Positions 18,343-27,723 of a DNA stretch of 64,000 nt are shown here, one piece after another; the stretch's first letter is position 1; every line of letters starts with the position of its first letter. The position numbers and the translations under genes were made by a program. Origin of the DNA: Corynebacterium breve (GTDB lineage: Bacteria; Actinomycetota; Actinomycetes; Mycobacteriales; Mycobacteriaceae); the NCBI RefSeq assembly GCF_030252165.1, contig NZ_CP126969.1, forward strand, positions 2,170,001-2,234,000. The letters are read 5' to 3'. Under the pieces are notes generated by a model. That model searched no databases. It saw only the letters and a program-made list of their open reading frames with translations, and was not told where the DNA came from.

Positions 18343-19272
18343 TCAGCGTCCTTCTTGGGCATCCTTTACCCAGTTCGTGGCGGCTTCGAGGCGGGCAATG
18401 TCGTGAGCTAGGGCCTTTTCGCGTTCTTCCCCGGCGGCGGCAGGCCAGGAACCGAGGAAAGTCACGGAGTTGGCGCGCAGCCACAGGTTGCGAAGAGCTT
18501 CGGCAAGTGGTGCGTCATCGATATGGCCTACAAGGTCAACGTAGAAATTATATGTCCTCGCCGTCTTTCTTGTTGGGCGAGACTCAATGCGTGACATGTT
18601 CACACCACGGAACGCGAACTCCTGCAGGGCACCGACCAATGTGCCTGGCTCGTTGGGTAGATCGAAGACGACAAAGGAGCGGTCCTTGCCCGTGCGCGGA
18701 GTGGGCTTTCCCGTAGGTCCCACGACAATGAAGCGAGTCTGTGCCGTGGCCATATCGGCAATGCCTTGCGCGTGGACTTCCAGCCCGAACAAGTCTGCCG
18801 CGCGCAGCGGTGCGGCCGCGACATCCGCCTCACCGTCGGCCACAGCCTTGGCCGCCGCCGCGTTCGATGATGCGGCTGTGAAGCTGACCTGCGGAATGTT
18901 ATTCGCTACCCAGTCGCGCACTTGGCGCTGGGCTACGGGGTGGGTGGAAAAACGCCTCACATCGGTTAGCTGCGCACCCGGGCGGGTCATGATCGCAAAA
19001 GAGATCGACAGCTCAAGTTCGTCATAAATCTGCACGCCCGGGGCCTCGATCAGCGCGTCGGTCGTCGACGTGACCGCACCATCCACGGAGTTCTCGATCG
19101 CCACAACCGCGAACTGCGCCTCGCCAGTACGAATCAGGTTCAGCGCCTCCGAGGGGGACTCGGCCGGCAACGCGGTGACCTCCCCCTGCCCGAACGCACC
19201 CTGGTCGCGAAACTTCCACAAAGCCTCTTCCGTGAAGGTTCCGGCTGGTCCAAGGTACGCAACAGTTGTCAT
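18343..19272 (-). CDS. pheA: Prephenate dehydratase
   Basis: Monofunctional enzyme of 309 residues that converts prephenate to phenylpyruvate in phenylalanine synthesis. It opens with the substrate domain signature YLGPAGTFTEEALW. The catalytic region contains AIENSVDGAVTSTTDAL and RFSTHPVAQRQVRDW. An ACT domain near 195-275 (FVVFDLPNEPGTLVGALQEF, RIESRP) provides phenylalanine feedback. It lacks a chorismate-mutase domain, as usual for actinobacteria. Confidence 0.95.
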   Translation of the reverse strand: MTTVAYLGPAGTFTEEALWKFRDQGAFGQGEVTALPAESPSEALNLIRTGEAQFAVVAIENSVDGAVTSTTDALIEAPGVQIYDELELSISFAIMTRPGAQLTDVRRFSTHPVAQRQVRDWVANNIPQVSFTAASSNAAAAKAVADGEADVAAAPLRAADLFGLEVHAQGIADMATAQTRFIVVGPTGKPTPRTGKDRSFVVFDLPNEPGTLVGALQEFAFRGVNMSRIESRPTRKTARTYNFYVDLVGHIDDAPLAEALRNLWLRANSVTFLGSWPAAAGEEREKALAHDIARLEAATNWVKDAQEGR

Positions 19273-19296
19273 GGGTTCTACCCTACAGTGGTGGGC

Positions 19297-19995
19297 GTGA
19301 GTCGCATTTCAAAAGAGATCCTCCTTGTTCTCACCATTACATTCGGCATGAGCGGTGTGCGTTCGACCCTGCGACTTGTCAACGATCTCCTCGCCGCCGA
19401 TGCCCTCAACGACCAAGATGTCACGCTCAACTCACGCTTATCGACGAGCGCCTGGCTCGACTTCGCCCTCCAACTGACCAGCGCAGCGACCCTGTTTGCT
19501 TGGGGCCTCCTGGCGTTGTTCTTACTAGAGGCCACTTTGCCGCGCCTGCGTCTTCCCGACTGGGGTTGGGGTGCATGCCTTGCCGCCCTGATCGGCATCC
19601 CTGGTTTGGGGCTATATCTGCTCGCGCTACAGATGGGTTTGTCAAAGGAAGTCATCCCCACCACCGAGGCCGCGCAGATCCCCGTTTTGCTGCTGTGGAG
19701 CGCCGCCAACGCATTTGGCGAAGAAGTCGTCGTAGTCATGTGGCTGATCACTCGATTGAAGCAACTTCGTTGGTCGCCAGCGGCTGCGATCGCCGCATCG
19801 AGTGTGCTGCGCGGCTCCTACCACCTGTACCAGGGTGTCTCGGCGGGCTTTGGCAATATCGTGATGGGTGTCGTGTTTGGCTATTATTACCACCGCACGG
19901 GCAAGATCTGGCCCCTGATTATCGCGCACTTCCTGATCGATGCCGTCGCGTTTGTTGGCTATTTGGTGTTAGATCTTTCTTGGCTTGGGCTTTAA
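19297..19995 (+). CDS. CPBP-family intramembrane metalloprotease (CAAX-like)
   Basis: Polytopic membrane protein of 232 residues with about six hydrophobic helices. The family motifs are present: EE in NAFGEEVVVVMWL, RGSYHLYQGVSAG (motif 2, RxxxH) and HFLIDAVAF (motif 3). GTG codons at 19288, 19291 and 19297 are possible starts; the last gives MSRISKEILL and leaves 24 bp to the divergent pheA. Substrate unknown. Confidence 0.82.
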   Translation: MSRISKEILLVLTITFGMSGVRSTLRLVNDLLAADALNDQDVTLNSRLSTSAWLDFALQLTSAATLFAWGLLALFLLEATLPRLRLPDWGWGACLAALIGIPGLGLYLLALQMGLSKEVIPTTEAAQIPVLLLWSAANAFGEEVVVVMWLITRLKQLRWSPAAAIAASSVLRGSYHLYQGVSAGFGNIVMGVVFGYYYHRTGKIWPLIIAHFLIDAVAFVGYLVLDLSWLGL

Positions 19996-20052
19996 GCTCG
20001 CTTCAACACCAACAGTCCCAACTGTCACACGCCTAGGGCTAGGATAAAAACC

Positions 20053-21339
20053 ATGTCTAGCGATCCACGCTTCCCCACACCCCGCGACAACTCCGACGAC
20101 ATCGTCCGCGGGGCAGACGGCAAACCCCTCGTCGATCGCTACGGGCGCCCCGTCCACCGCCGCCCGTCCCGTCCTTCGCAACCACAGCGCCCGCGTTACG
20201 ACGAATCCACCCGCATGGACCTCCCCCGCACCGAACGGCCACGCACCGACCGCCCGCGCCAACAAATGCCACCGCGGCGCCCAGCGTATGAGCCCCGCCG
20301 TACCCCGTACTCCTCCCAGCAACCGCGCCCGTCTTACGAGCAGCCGGGTCGTCGTCAAGCACCTGCGCCACAGCCGGAACCCGTGCCAATGCACATCACC
20401 GAACGACAGGCACCCCGCCGACGAGCGCCTCGACGTCGCCGCCGTGGGGGCTGCATGTCGGGCTTCACGATGATCATCGCGACCATTCTGGTTCTCGGCA
20501 TCGTGGCAGTCCTACTCGCCGACGCACGCCTCACGCGCGTCGACGCATTCCCCGACGAACCAATCGCGAACACAGCTGGAACCAACTGGCTGCTCGTGGG
20601 CTCCGACTCCCGCCAAGGGCTTAGCGACGAAGACGTCGAACGCCTAGGAACCGGCGGCGAAGTAGGACCGAGCCGTACCGACACCATCATGATCATGCAC
20701 ATCCCAACTACGGGCACGCCCACCTTGGTGTCGATCCCGCGTGACTCGCTGGTAAGTATCCCTGGTTACGGCGAAGACAAGATCAACGCATCCTTTGCCT
20801 ACGGCGGCCCGAAGTTGCTGGCCACCACCGTGGAACAGGAAACCGGGCTGCGCATCGACCACTACGCTGAGATCGGCATGGGTGGTCTAGCGGGCGTTGT
20901 CGATGCCATCGGCGGTGTCGAACTATGTCCCGAGTACCCCATCCAGGACCCTCTCGCGGCATTAGACGTGCAGGCTGGTTGCCAAAACATGGACGGTGCC
21001 ACCGCCCTCGGCTACGTGCGTACCCGTGCCACTCCGCAGGGCGACATCGACCGTGTTGCTCGCCAGCGCGAGTTCATGGGCGCGTTGATGTCCAAGGTCA
21101 CTTCGGCCAGCGTGCTGGCGAACCCAATCCGCAGCATCTCCCTGCTGTTTAGCAGCGTGGCGATGTTCCAGGTGGGCGACGGCGACCACATTTGGCACCT
21201 GTTGCGCTTGGTCTTCGCCTTCGCGGGCGACAACAACTCGGAGACTGTCCCTGTCGGTGGCTTCATGGACACATCTGTGGGCAACGTGGTGCTCTGGGAC
21301 GAGTACGCGGCCGAGGAACTCTTCGCCTCATTGCGCTAG
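20053..21339 (+). CDS. LytR-CpsA-Psr (LCP) family cell-wall ligase
   Basis: Envelope ligase of 428 residues, expected to attach arabinogalactan to peptidoglycan. A long basic, Pro/Arg-rich cytosolic N-terminus (residues 1-135) precedes one transmembrane helix (MIIATILVLGIVAVLLA). The LCP domain has the lipid-phosphate-binding residues in LLVGSDSRQG, SRTDTIMIMHI, VSIPRDSLVSI and GDIDRVARQREF. It lacks the LytR_C domain. The presence of glf/glfT2/aftB in the window fits this role. A TAGGAT-type -10 lies just before the ATG. Confidence 0.92.
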   Translation: MSSDPRFPTPRDNSDDIVRGADGKPLVDRYGRPVHRRPSRPSQPQRPRYDESTRMDLPRTERPRTDRPRQQMPPRRPAYEPRRTPYSSQQPRPSYEQPGRRQAPAPQPEPVPMHITERQAPRRRAPRRRRRGGCMSGFTMIIATILVLGIVAVLLADARLTRVDAFPDEPIANTAGTNWLLVGSDSRQGLSDEDVERLGTGGEVGPSRTDTIMIMHIPTTGTPTLVSIPRDSLVSIPGYGEDKINASFAYGGPKLLATTVEQETGLRIDHYAEIGMGGLAGVVDAIGGVELCPEYPIQDPLAALDVQAGCQNMDGATALGYVRTRATPQGDIDRVARQREFMGALMSKVTSASVLANPIRSISLLFSSVAMFQVGDGDHIWHLLRLVFAFAGDNNSETVPVGGFMDTSVGNVVLWDEYAAEELFASLR

Positions 21340-21402
21340 ATCGGCGGCATTGGCGGGTTCGGCGGGTTCGGCGGGTTCCACGGCAAAACCCGAATTGCAA
21401 AG

Positions 21403-21457
21403 CCCGAACGCCCTGGATAGAAACTCGTAACGAGTTCTCGCATCCAGGGCGTTCGGG
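21403..21457. terminator. Bidirectional terminator between the LCP gene and ugpC
   Basis: Perfect 16-bp stem (CCCGAACGCCCTGGAT and its complement) around a 23-nt loop that itself contains the palindrome AACTCGTAACGAGTT. T-runs lie on both sides, suiting the convergent genes. The 14-base core recurs at 57914-57966. Confidence 0.85.
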
Positions 21458-21491
21458 TTTTGTCGTTCGGGATGTACGCTACACGCCAGAA

Positions 21492-22625
21492 CTACAGGTA
21501 ATTCAGGTTGATTTCGGTCTCCGGGTCGAAGAAGACCACGCTGCCTGGAACCGGGCGGACACGGATGGTATCGCCCTGATCCAGGGTGCCCTTAGGCGCG
21601 CGCACGGTGATGCGCTCGCCGCGGACAGTAACTGGAGAATCCGCAGTCATGATCGGGTGGCAGTACGCGTACTGCTCGGAACCCAAGTGCTCAACCAACG
21701 CGACCTCAAGCGGAACAGACGGTGTGTCCAACGGCGCGTCACTGTTGATCGCTACGATCTCCCAGTTCTCTGGACGCACACCGATGATGACCTTGTCGCC
21801 CTTCACTTTTGCAGCCTGTTCAGAGGTCATGCCGAGGTCAAGAGTGTGGCCCTCACCGAGGACCGCGCGGCCGTTTTCCACTGCAATTCCGTCGAGCAGC
21901 GACATCGACGGGGAGCCGATGAAGGTTGCCACGAAGGTGTTGCCTGGATTTTCGTAGAGTACCGCTGGGCTGTCGACCTGCTGAAGGATGCCACTCTTGA
22001 GTACGCAGACGCGATCGCCCAAGGTCATTGCCTCGGTCTGGTCGTGGGTGACGTACACGGTGGTGGTGCCCAATTCACGCTGGAGAGCAGCGATTTGTGC
22101 TCGGGTGGACACACGGAGCTTGGCATCCAGGTTGGACAGTGGCTCGTCCATGAGGAAGACCTTTGGCTGGCGCACGATTGCACGCCCCATGGCCACACGC
22201 TGACGCTGGCCACCGGACATCGCCGCCGGCTTCTTGTCGATGAGATCCTCAAGTTCGAGCATCTTGGTGGCAAATGCGACGCGCTCGTCGATAGTCGCCT
22301 TGTCTACCTTCTTGTTTTCCAACGCGAAGGCCATGTTCTGGCGTGCGGTCATGTTTGGGTACAAAGCGTACGACTGGAACACCATTGCCACGTCACGGTC
22401 ACGAGCGCGGGTTTCGGTGACATCCTTGCCGTCGATGAAGATTTGGCCCTCGTCGATAGGCTCCAACCCGGCGAGCATGCGCAAAGTTGTTGACTTACCG
22501 CAACCGGAAGGTCCGACGAGGACGAGGAACTCCCCGTCTGCAATATCAAGGTTGACACGGCTTACCGCTGGTGGGCGCTCTGGATCGTAGATCCTGGACG
22601 CCTGGCGAAATTCTACAGTTGCCAT
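21492..22625 (-). CDS. ugpC: Sugar/glycerol-phosphate ABC transporter ATP-binding protein (UgpC/MsiK type)
   Basis: ATPase of 377 residues with Walker A VGPSGCGKSTTLRM, the LSGGQ-type signature (here MSGGQRQRVAMGRAI), Walker B KVFLMDEPLSNLD and the switch VTHDQTEAMTLGDRV. A C-terminal TOBE/MalK-type regulatory region follows (~240-377). It is the last gene of a four-gene importer operon (permease, permease, binding protein, ATPase). ATPases of this class can serve several importers, so substrate is judged from the partner proteins and neighbours (glpQ, glpK). Confidence 0.9.
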   Translation of the reverse strand: MATVEFRQASRIYDPERPPAVSRVNLDIADGEFLVLVGPSGCGKSTTLRMLAGLEPIDEGQIFIDGKDVTETRARDRDVAMVFQSYALYPNMTARQNMAFALENKKVDKATIDERVAFATKMLELEDLIDKKPAAMSGGQRQRVAMGRAIVRQPKVFLMDEPLSNLDAKLRVSTRAQIAALQRELGTTTVYVTHDQTEAMTLGDRVCVLKSGILQQVDSPAVLYENPGNTFVATFIGSPSMSLLDGIAVENGRAVLGEGHTLDLGMTSEQAAKVKGDKVIIGVRPENWEIVAINSDAPLDTPSVPLEVALVEHLGSEQYAYCHPIMTADSPVTVRGERITVRAPKGTLDQGDTIRVRPVPGSVVFFDPETEINLNYL

Positions 22626-22667
22626 GAAAGCTTCACTGTCCTTTCAGAGGGGGTGTGCTGATTCCGC

Positions 22668-23978
22668 TTAGAGCAGCGGCTGGATGTCACGATCGATGAC
22701 ATCCTGGGTTTCCTTAGCCAGATCCTCGAAGACGGTCTTGACGTCTTCCTGTGCGATGGCGATGCGATCGAGCGCAGCACCGACGCGCTGGCCACCACCA
22801 GGAACGAAGACGCGAGCGTAGTCCTGTGGCTGGGTGTTCTGTTCCAGCTGGTCCAAGGCGGTCTTTGCGTTTGGGTTCTCTTCCAGGTAGGCAACCTCGT
22901 CTGGGTGCTCAACGGCATCCTTACGCATTGGCATGTAGCCAGTTGCCTGGGAGAACTTAATGGTGTTCTCGGTGTTGGTCAGGAAGTCGATGAATTTCAG
23001 GGCCTTGACCTTGCGGTCGTCGGCGATGCCAGATGGGATCGCAACGCCAGCACCGCCGGTTGGGCAGGATGGGCCCGGACCAGGCAGGAAGGTAGTGATG
23101 AATTCGACGCTAGCGGTTTCGGTCAGACCACCGAGGGAACCGGTGGACTGCAACAATGCCGCAGAGTTGCCGTTGCCGAATGCAACTGTTGGGTCGGTGG
23201 AGATCTCGAAGTGGCCAAGCTTGACCTGCTGCTGCAGGAATTCTCCAGCCTTGATAGTTGCGTCTTCGGTGAAGGTAGGCTCCCACTCTTGCGAGTAAGC
23301 GCCACCAAATGCCCAAACCATGCCCTGGAAGTACCAGTCAAGGTAGTTGGAGCCGTCAGGGATGACGACAACTGGCTTGTCGCCGATTACTTCCTTGATC
23401 TTTGGTGCCCACTCTGCAAACTCTTCCCAGGTCTCTGGACCGCGGTCGGTCGGCAGGCCAGATTCTGCCAGTATGTCGGTGTTCCAGTACATCAAGCAGG
23501 TGGAGCGGCAGTAAGGAACGCCGTAGTGTCCACCCTCGTACGCGTAGTCCTCACGCAGGGTGTCGACGATGGTGTCTGGGTCGACACCGGCTTCTTCCCA
23601 GAGGTCGTCGAGGTTGGTGGTCTGCTCGTTCAGTGCGAAGTTGAACCAGGTGACGTCGGAAGCAACGATCAGGTCCGGCAATTCACCACCGGAAAGAGCC
23701 GCGTTGAACTTTTGGCCGAGTTCTTCATAGTTTGAGCCGCCGGTGATGAGCTCAACCTGCGCATCCTCGTTGTCCTTGTTCCACGCTTCGATGATTTCTT
23801 TCTCGATGTCCTGGGAGGAGCCAGGGTGGTTGGACCAGAATTTCAGTGGGGAGCCGTCATCCTTTGCGGAGCTGCCGCCGCCGGAGCCTGCGCAAGCGGT
23901 CAGTGCGACGGAGGATGCTGCAACTGCGCCGAGGCCCAGTGCGTGACGACGAGAGAGTTCAATGTTGAGCGGGTTCAT
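22668..23978 (-). CDS. ugpB: ABC transporter substrate-binding lipoprotein (UgpB-like)
   Basis: Extracytoplasmic solute-binding protein of 436 residues. The N-terminus carries a twin-arginine motif (SRRHALGLG) followed by a lipobox LTAC, so it looks like a Tat-exported lipoprotein. The family-1 binding fold includes FWSNHPGSSQDIEKEIIEAW, YWNTDILAESGLP and PIKALKFIDFL-like segments. The start at MNPLNIELS places the signal correctly; a longer frame upstream would overlap the permease. Likely substrate is sn-glycerol 3-phosphate or glycerophosphodiesters, inferred from glpQ nearby. Confidence 0.85.
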   Translation of the reverse strand: MNPLNIELSRRHALGLGAVAASSVALTACAGSGGGSSAKDDGSPLKFWSNHPGSSQDIEKEIIEAWNKDNEDAQVELITGGSNYEELGQKFNAALSGGELPDLIVASDVTWFNFALNEQTTNLDDLWEEAGVDPDTIVDTLREDYAYEGGHYGVPYCRSTCLMYWNTDILAESGLPTDRGPETWEEFAEWAPKIKEVIGDKPVVVIPDGSNYLDWYFQGMVWAFGGAYSQEWEPTFTEDATIKAGEFLQQQVKLGHFEISTDPTVAFGNGNSAALLQSTGSLGGLTETASVEFITTFLPGPGPSCPTGGAGVAIPSGIADDRKVKALKFIDFLTNTENTIKFSQATGYMPMRKDAVEHPDEVAYLEENPNAKTALDQLEQNTQPQDYARVFVPGGGQRVGAALDRIAIAQEDVKTVFEDLAKETQDVIDRDIQPLL

Positions 23979-24042
23979 GATGATGTCCTTTTCAGTAAGG
24001 CGGTGGGGTGGGAAAATTGGTGAGCTGACGGGGTGGGTGACA

Positions 24043-24972
24043 CTATCCCTTGACCGCACCAGCGGTCAGGCCCTTGATCATGTTCTTCTGCAAGAGCAAG
24101 AACACGAGCAACATTGGGACGGTTGTGAGGACGGTGCCTGCCATCACTGGACCCCAGTTGGTCAGACCTTCTGCGTCTTGCAGTCGGGTCAGGCCAACCG
24201 GCAGCGGTGCGGTTGCAGCAGTATCGGTGATGAGGAATGGCCAGAGGTACTGGTTCCATTCACCGACGACGGTGATCAAGATAAACGCCGACAGCGTCGG
24301 CCATGACATTGGCAGCACTACCTTGAACAAGGTGGTCCAGAAACCGGCGCCGTCCATGGATGCTGCTTCCATGATCTCCTTTGGCAAGGAGAGGAAGTGG
24401 TTGCGCATCAGGTAGGTGCCGAATGCCACTGCCGCGAGCGGCAGGATGACACCCATGTAGGTGTTGCGCAGACCCATTTCCGCGATCAGCGCGTAGTTGG
24501 AAATAATGGTGATCTGGTTCGGCACCATCAAAGTTGCGATCACCAGGAGGAACAGTACGTTTCTTCCCGGGAAGCGAAGGAATGCGAAGCCGTAAGCACT
24601 CAGCACACCCAAGGTGACTTCAATGATCGTCAGCACAGTGGTGATGATCATGGAGTTACGGAAGTACTCCAGGAAGCCAGAGACTTCAAGGACACGAATG
24701 TAGTTACCTACCTCTACAGGGTTAGGCCAAAAAGAGATCGGGTCAGCGTAAATGTCACTGTATGTCTTCAACGACGTGATGACGATGAAATACATCGGAA
24801 CCATGATGACGAGCACTGTCACAACTAGTGCGATGTAGCCGAGAGCTTTTGACCAGACAGACGAGTGCTCTACTCCAGCGCCTTTACGATTGCGCTGTTT
24901 GTCGGTGATTGTTGGTTCGCCATCACCTTGAGTGCCGGGTACTGGTGGAAGAGCGCGTTCAGGTGCAGTCAT
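24043..24972 (-). CDS. ugpE: ABC transporter permease (UgpE-like)
   Basis: Inner-membrane permease of 309 residues with six predicted helices. The EAA loop near residue 220, EAASMDGAGFWTTLFKVVLPMSWP, contacts the ATPase. An N-terminal cytosolic tail (MTAPERALPPVPGTQGDGEP) precedes the first helix. Its ATG overlaps the stop of the other permease gene by one base, indicating coupling. It belongs to the MalG/UgpE family. Confidence 0.9.
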   Translation of the reverse strand: MTAPERALPPVPGTQGDGEPTITDKQRNRKGAGVEHSSVWSKALGYIALVVTVLVIMVPMYFIVITSLKTYSDIYADPISFWPNPVEVGNYIRVLEVSGFLEYFRNSMIITTVLTIIEVTLGVLSAYGFAFLRFPGRNVLFLLVIATLMVPNQITIISNYALIAEMGLRNTYMGVILPLAAVAFGTYLMRNHFLSLPKEIMEAASMDGAGFWTTLFKVVLPMSWPTLSAFILITVVGEWNQYLWPFLITDTAATAPLPVGLTRLQDAEGLTNWGPVMAGTVLTTVPMLLVFLLLQKNMIKGLTAGAVKG

Positions 24973-25922
24973 TATTCATTCCCCTTCTCTTGGAAGCGGA
25001 CCTGGATGGCAGTGACAACCAAGACGACGAGGAACATGATCGTCGCCACGGCGGCACCGTAACCTGCACGTCCGTTAACGAATGTTTCTTGGTAAACCTG
25101 GAACACCATCGTGGAGGTGCCGTAACCGAACGGCCCGCCCTTGGTCATTGCGTTGATGATGTCGAAGACTTGGAAAGAATTGAGCAGCACGGTGATCGAC
25201 AGGAAGAACGTGGTGCCACGAAGCTGTGGCATGAGTACGCGGAAGAAACGACGCGTAGCCGAGGTTCCGTCGATCTCGGCGGCTTCATCAAGATCTTCTC
25301 GACGACCCTGCAACGCGGCAAGGTAAATCACGAAGACGTAGCCGACATTTTTCCAAATGTAGGTTGTCGTAACCATGAACAACGCCCAGTTGGAGTTTTG
25401 GTAGAAGTTCGGAACATCAACGTTGATCAAGTTGAGGAAGTACTGGATCAAGCCGTAGTTTGGGTCGAAAACAAACTGGAAAGCCACACCAATGGCTGCG
25501 CCTGCAATGACATAGGGTGCGAACACCATCGATCGAACTGCGCCGCGACCAAAGAGTTTCTGATCGAGGAGTAGCGCCAGAGCTAAGCCGATCACCATCG
25601 AGCCGACAACCGCTGCGAGGGTGAAAACCACGGTGTTGAAAACAACTCTGGCCGTGTCATCAGCTGTGAACCACTCGATGTAGTTCTGGAAACCGATGAA
25701 GGTCTGACGGGTAGACGAAATATTCCAGTGGTAAAAACTCAACCGGATATTGTCAAGGAGAGGGCGGTAGGTAAAAACCGCGAGCAGGATAAGGTTCGGA
25801 CCGACGAGCAGCATAGCGAGACCGAACTGCTTCCAGTCAATGGATCCACGCGCCTTTTTCTGCTGCGCGTATTCTTCATTAACTTTTGGCTTTTCAGTCA
25901 CCGCTGGAATCAACGTGGACAT
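24972..25922 (-). CDS. ugpA: ABC transporter permease (UgpA-like)
   Basis: First gene of the importer operon, 316 residues. It has six helices and the EAA loop DLDEAAEIDGTSATRRFFRV at about 220-240, in the MalF/UgpA family. It starts MSTLIPAVTEKPKVNEEYAQ with a basic cytosolic region. About 170 bp upstream separate it from the DUF5926 gene and its terminator, so the operon promoter lies in 25923-26036. Confidence 0.9.
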   Translation of the reverse strand: MSTLIPAVTEKPKVNEEYAQQKKARGSIDWKQFGLAMLLVGPNLILLAVFTYRPLLDNIRLSFYHWNISSTRQTFIGFQNYIEWFTADDTARVVFNTVVFTLAAVVGSMVIGLALALLLDQKLFGRGAVRSMVFAPYVIAGAAIGVAFQFVFDPNYGLIQYFLNLINVDVPNFYQNSNWALFMVTTTYIWKNVGYVFVIYLAALQGRREDLDEAAEIDGTSATRRFFRVLMPQLRGTTFFLSITVLLNSFQVFDIINAMTKGGPFGYGTSTMVFQVYQETFVNGRAGYGAAVATIMFLVVLVVTAIQVRFQEKGNE

Positions 25923-26036
25923 GACAGCTAATCCTAAGAATGCAAAGTTACGCGATTCTTAACAACTGGATAGCAGAGAAACAACTCTTCACGAACAGAA
26001 TGCAGATAGGTATGCTCTACACCCTGACAAGGAAAA

Positions 26037-26077
26037 AGCCACCGGGCCCCGCATAACAGCACGGAACTCCAGTGGCT
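26037..26077 (-). terminator. Terminator of the DUF5926 gene
   Basis: Stem AGCCACCGG / CCAGTGGCT (one mismatch), followed on the minus-strand transcript by a U5 run (AAAAA at 26033-26037 on the plus strand). It sits 17 bp past the stop at 26094. Confidence 0.75.
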
Positions 26078-26093
26078 GACATCACACGAATAA

Positions 26094-26999
26094 CTAGATT
26101 GTCACCTGGCGAGACTTAATGTTTTCTAATTGTCGGCGCTCTTCGGCAGACAGTTGCGCATCGTTTGCGTACTCTTTTTCGATGGCATCGTTCAACGCCT
26201 GCAACGCGTCGCCGTAGGAGTCGTGTTCAACCTCTGGATCAAGATCGAAAACAGGAACGACGACACCGTGGGTGCGGAAGGCTCCTGCAAACTTGGTGCC
26301 TTCGCCCAAGTTCAGCTCACCACGCGCACCGATTCGAGCCAATGCGTTGAGCATGTCGGTCTCATTGTCCTCGGTACGGATCCAACGGATGTGTGCTTTT
26401 CCACCACCCGGGTTGACCCACCAGATCGATCCCGGCAAATCCTTCTCCACCTGGCGGGAAGGAATGACAGAATCGTTCGCGCGCTGCAGCATCTGCTGGA
26501 TTTCCAGTGGCATGCCGGAGGCGTTGGAGAACCACCAGTTGAAATCGTCGTACTCGGAAATCTCCAACGTGGCATCTGCTTCGATCAACTCGGTGATCTT
26601 TGGCTGGGTGCCGTCGGCAACACCGGAAGACAGCGAGTCGCCTGGCTTCGCCTCAAGAACCCAGTTCAATGCGAACGCAAGGTCGCGACCCGGATTCTGG
26701 GAACGAGCCTGGGTTTGCAGTGCGACGAAACGCGCATCGTCGTCGTCACGCACCATGGCCGCAACTGCACCTGGCAGCACGGTCACAATGTTTACTGGGG
26801 TGCCTTTGACCTCGAGGGACGCGACTGCGGAAGGAACAAACTCCTGCAGGGCGACAAGGTCAGCTTCTGCGACAAGACCTGCGTACGGGCGAGGATCCTT
26901 CTGCAGCGCTTCGCGCTCCGCGGCGCGGGCAGCCAGCTTTGCCTGACGGCGACTCATGCCTTCAGGGAGCTGTTCATTCTTACGGTTCTTTTTGGCCAT
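26094..26999 (-). CDS. DUF5926 family protein
   Basis: Cytosolic protein of 301 residues conserved in actinobacteria and of unknown function. A basic N-terminus (MAKKNRKNEQLPEGMSRRQA) precedes a mixed alpha/beta body with Trp-rich segments (YDDFNWWFSNASGMP, GSIWWVNPGGGKAHIRWIR). It is placed next to glpQ, 11 bp after its start codon side, as in related genomes. No catalytic motif recognised. Confidence 0.8.
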   Translation of the reverse strand: MAKKNRKNEQLPEGMSRRQAKLAARAAEREALQKDPRPYAGLVAEADLVALQEFVPSAVASLEVKGTPVNIVTVLPGAVAAMVRDDDDARFVALQTQARSQNPGRDLAFALNWVLEAKPGDSLSSGVADGTQPKITELIEADATLEISEYDDFNWWFSNASGMPLEIQQMLQRANDSVIPSRQVEKDLPGSIWWVNPGGGKAHIRWIRTEDNETDMLNALARIGARGELNLGEGTKFAGAFRTHGVVVPVFDLDPEVEHDSYGDALQALNDAIEKEYANDAQLSAEERRQLENIKSRQVTI

Positions 27000-27009
27000 G
27001 GGCCCTAAT

Positions 27010-27723
27010 CTACCGCAACGTCTCCAGCGCCAGTTCGGGAAGGTTGGTCGCCATCACATCTACACCGTTGTCGCGGCACCAGATCATGTCGTCCGGATCA
27101 TCCACGGTCCACATGTAGGTGTTCATGCCGCGCAAACCGACAAGGACTGGGTCGGCCTTCGCTTGCGTAATGGAAGGCCCCACACCGGCTGGCTTAGAGA
27201 AGAAGATATGGTTTCGATTCCAGCGTGCGTCGCGGGGATCAACCAAGTAGTAGCAATCAAGAGCGGGAAGCAGACGAGCAAAACGACGCATCGCCGCGTG
27301 CGAGAACGAAATCAGATTGATCCGGGGGTCCTCGTGCAACCCTGCGTATCGCAACCGCACCGCCACCTGCTCCTCCACCTCAGGACCAAACCGCGAAGGG
27401 TGCTTCGTTTCCAGATAGAGCTCTTTATCAGGATAATCCTGCATGAGCTCCAGGAGCTCGTCGAGAAGCAAGATGCGCTGGGGGTCATCTTCGGTGCCGA
27501 CGTTGAATTGTCGCAGCTCCTCGAAGTCCATTTTCGCGACCAAACCGGTGCCATCCGAGGTGCGGTCGATGGTTTTGTCGTGCTGGACGACGAGGCGACC
27601 ATCTCGTGTTAACCGCACATCGCATTCAACACCGTCAATTGGCAGTTTCAGTGCCTCGTCGAAGGCGCGATGGGTCAGTTCAGGGTATTTGCCTGAGTAT
27701 CCGCGGTGAGCGACGATCTTCAC
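27010..27723 (-). CDS. glpQ: Glycerophosphodiester phosphodiesterase
   Basis: Enzyme of 237 residues that hydrolyses glycerophosphodiesters to sn-glycerol 3-phosphate. It begins VAHRGYSGKYPELTHRAFDEAL (catalytic HRG and the conserved PENT-like region), then DGVECDVRLTRDGRLVVQHD with the metal ligands E-x-D and the second His. No signal peptide, hence cytosolic. It overlaps the pyruvate kinase stop by 4 bp and would feed the same pool as GlpK and the Ugp importer. Confidence 0.9.
   Translation of the reverse strand: MKIVAHRGYSGKYPELTHRAFDEALKLPIDGVECDVRLTRDGRLVVQHDKTIDRTSDGTGLVAKMDFEELRQFNVGTEDDPQRILLLDELLELMQDYPDKELYLETKHPSRFGPEVEEQVAVRLRYAGLHEDPRINLISFSHAAMRRFARLLPALDCYYLVDPRDARWNRNHIFFSKPAGVGPSITQAKADPVLVGLRGMNTYMWTVDDPDDMIWCRDNGVDVMATNLPELALETLR

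Noticed and set aside
21352..21379. Triple GGCGGGTTC repeat after the LCP gene
   Set aside because: A short microsatellite-like run next to a terminator; no function suggested by position.
21192..22493. Open frame of 433 codons antisense to the ABC ATPase and overlapping the LCP gene end
   Set aside because: No ribosome site or family character; a by-product of codon bias in ugpC.
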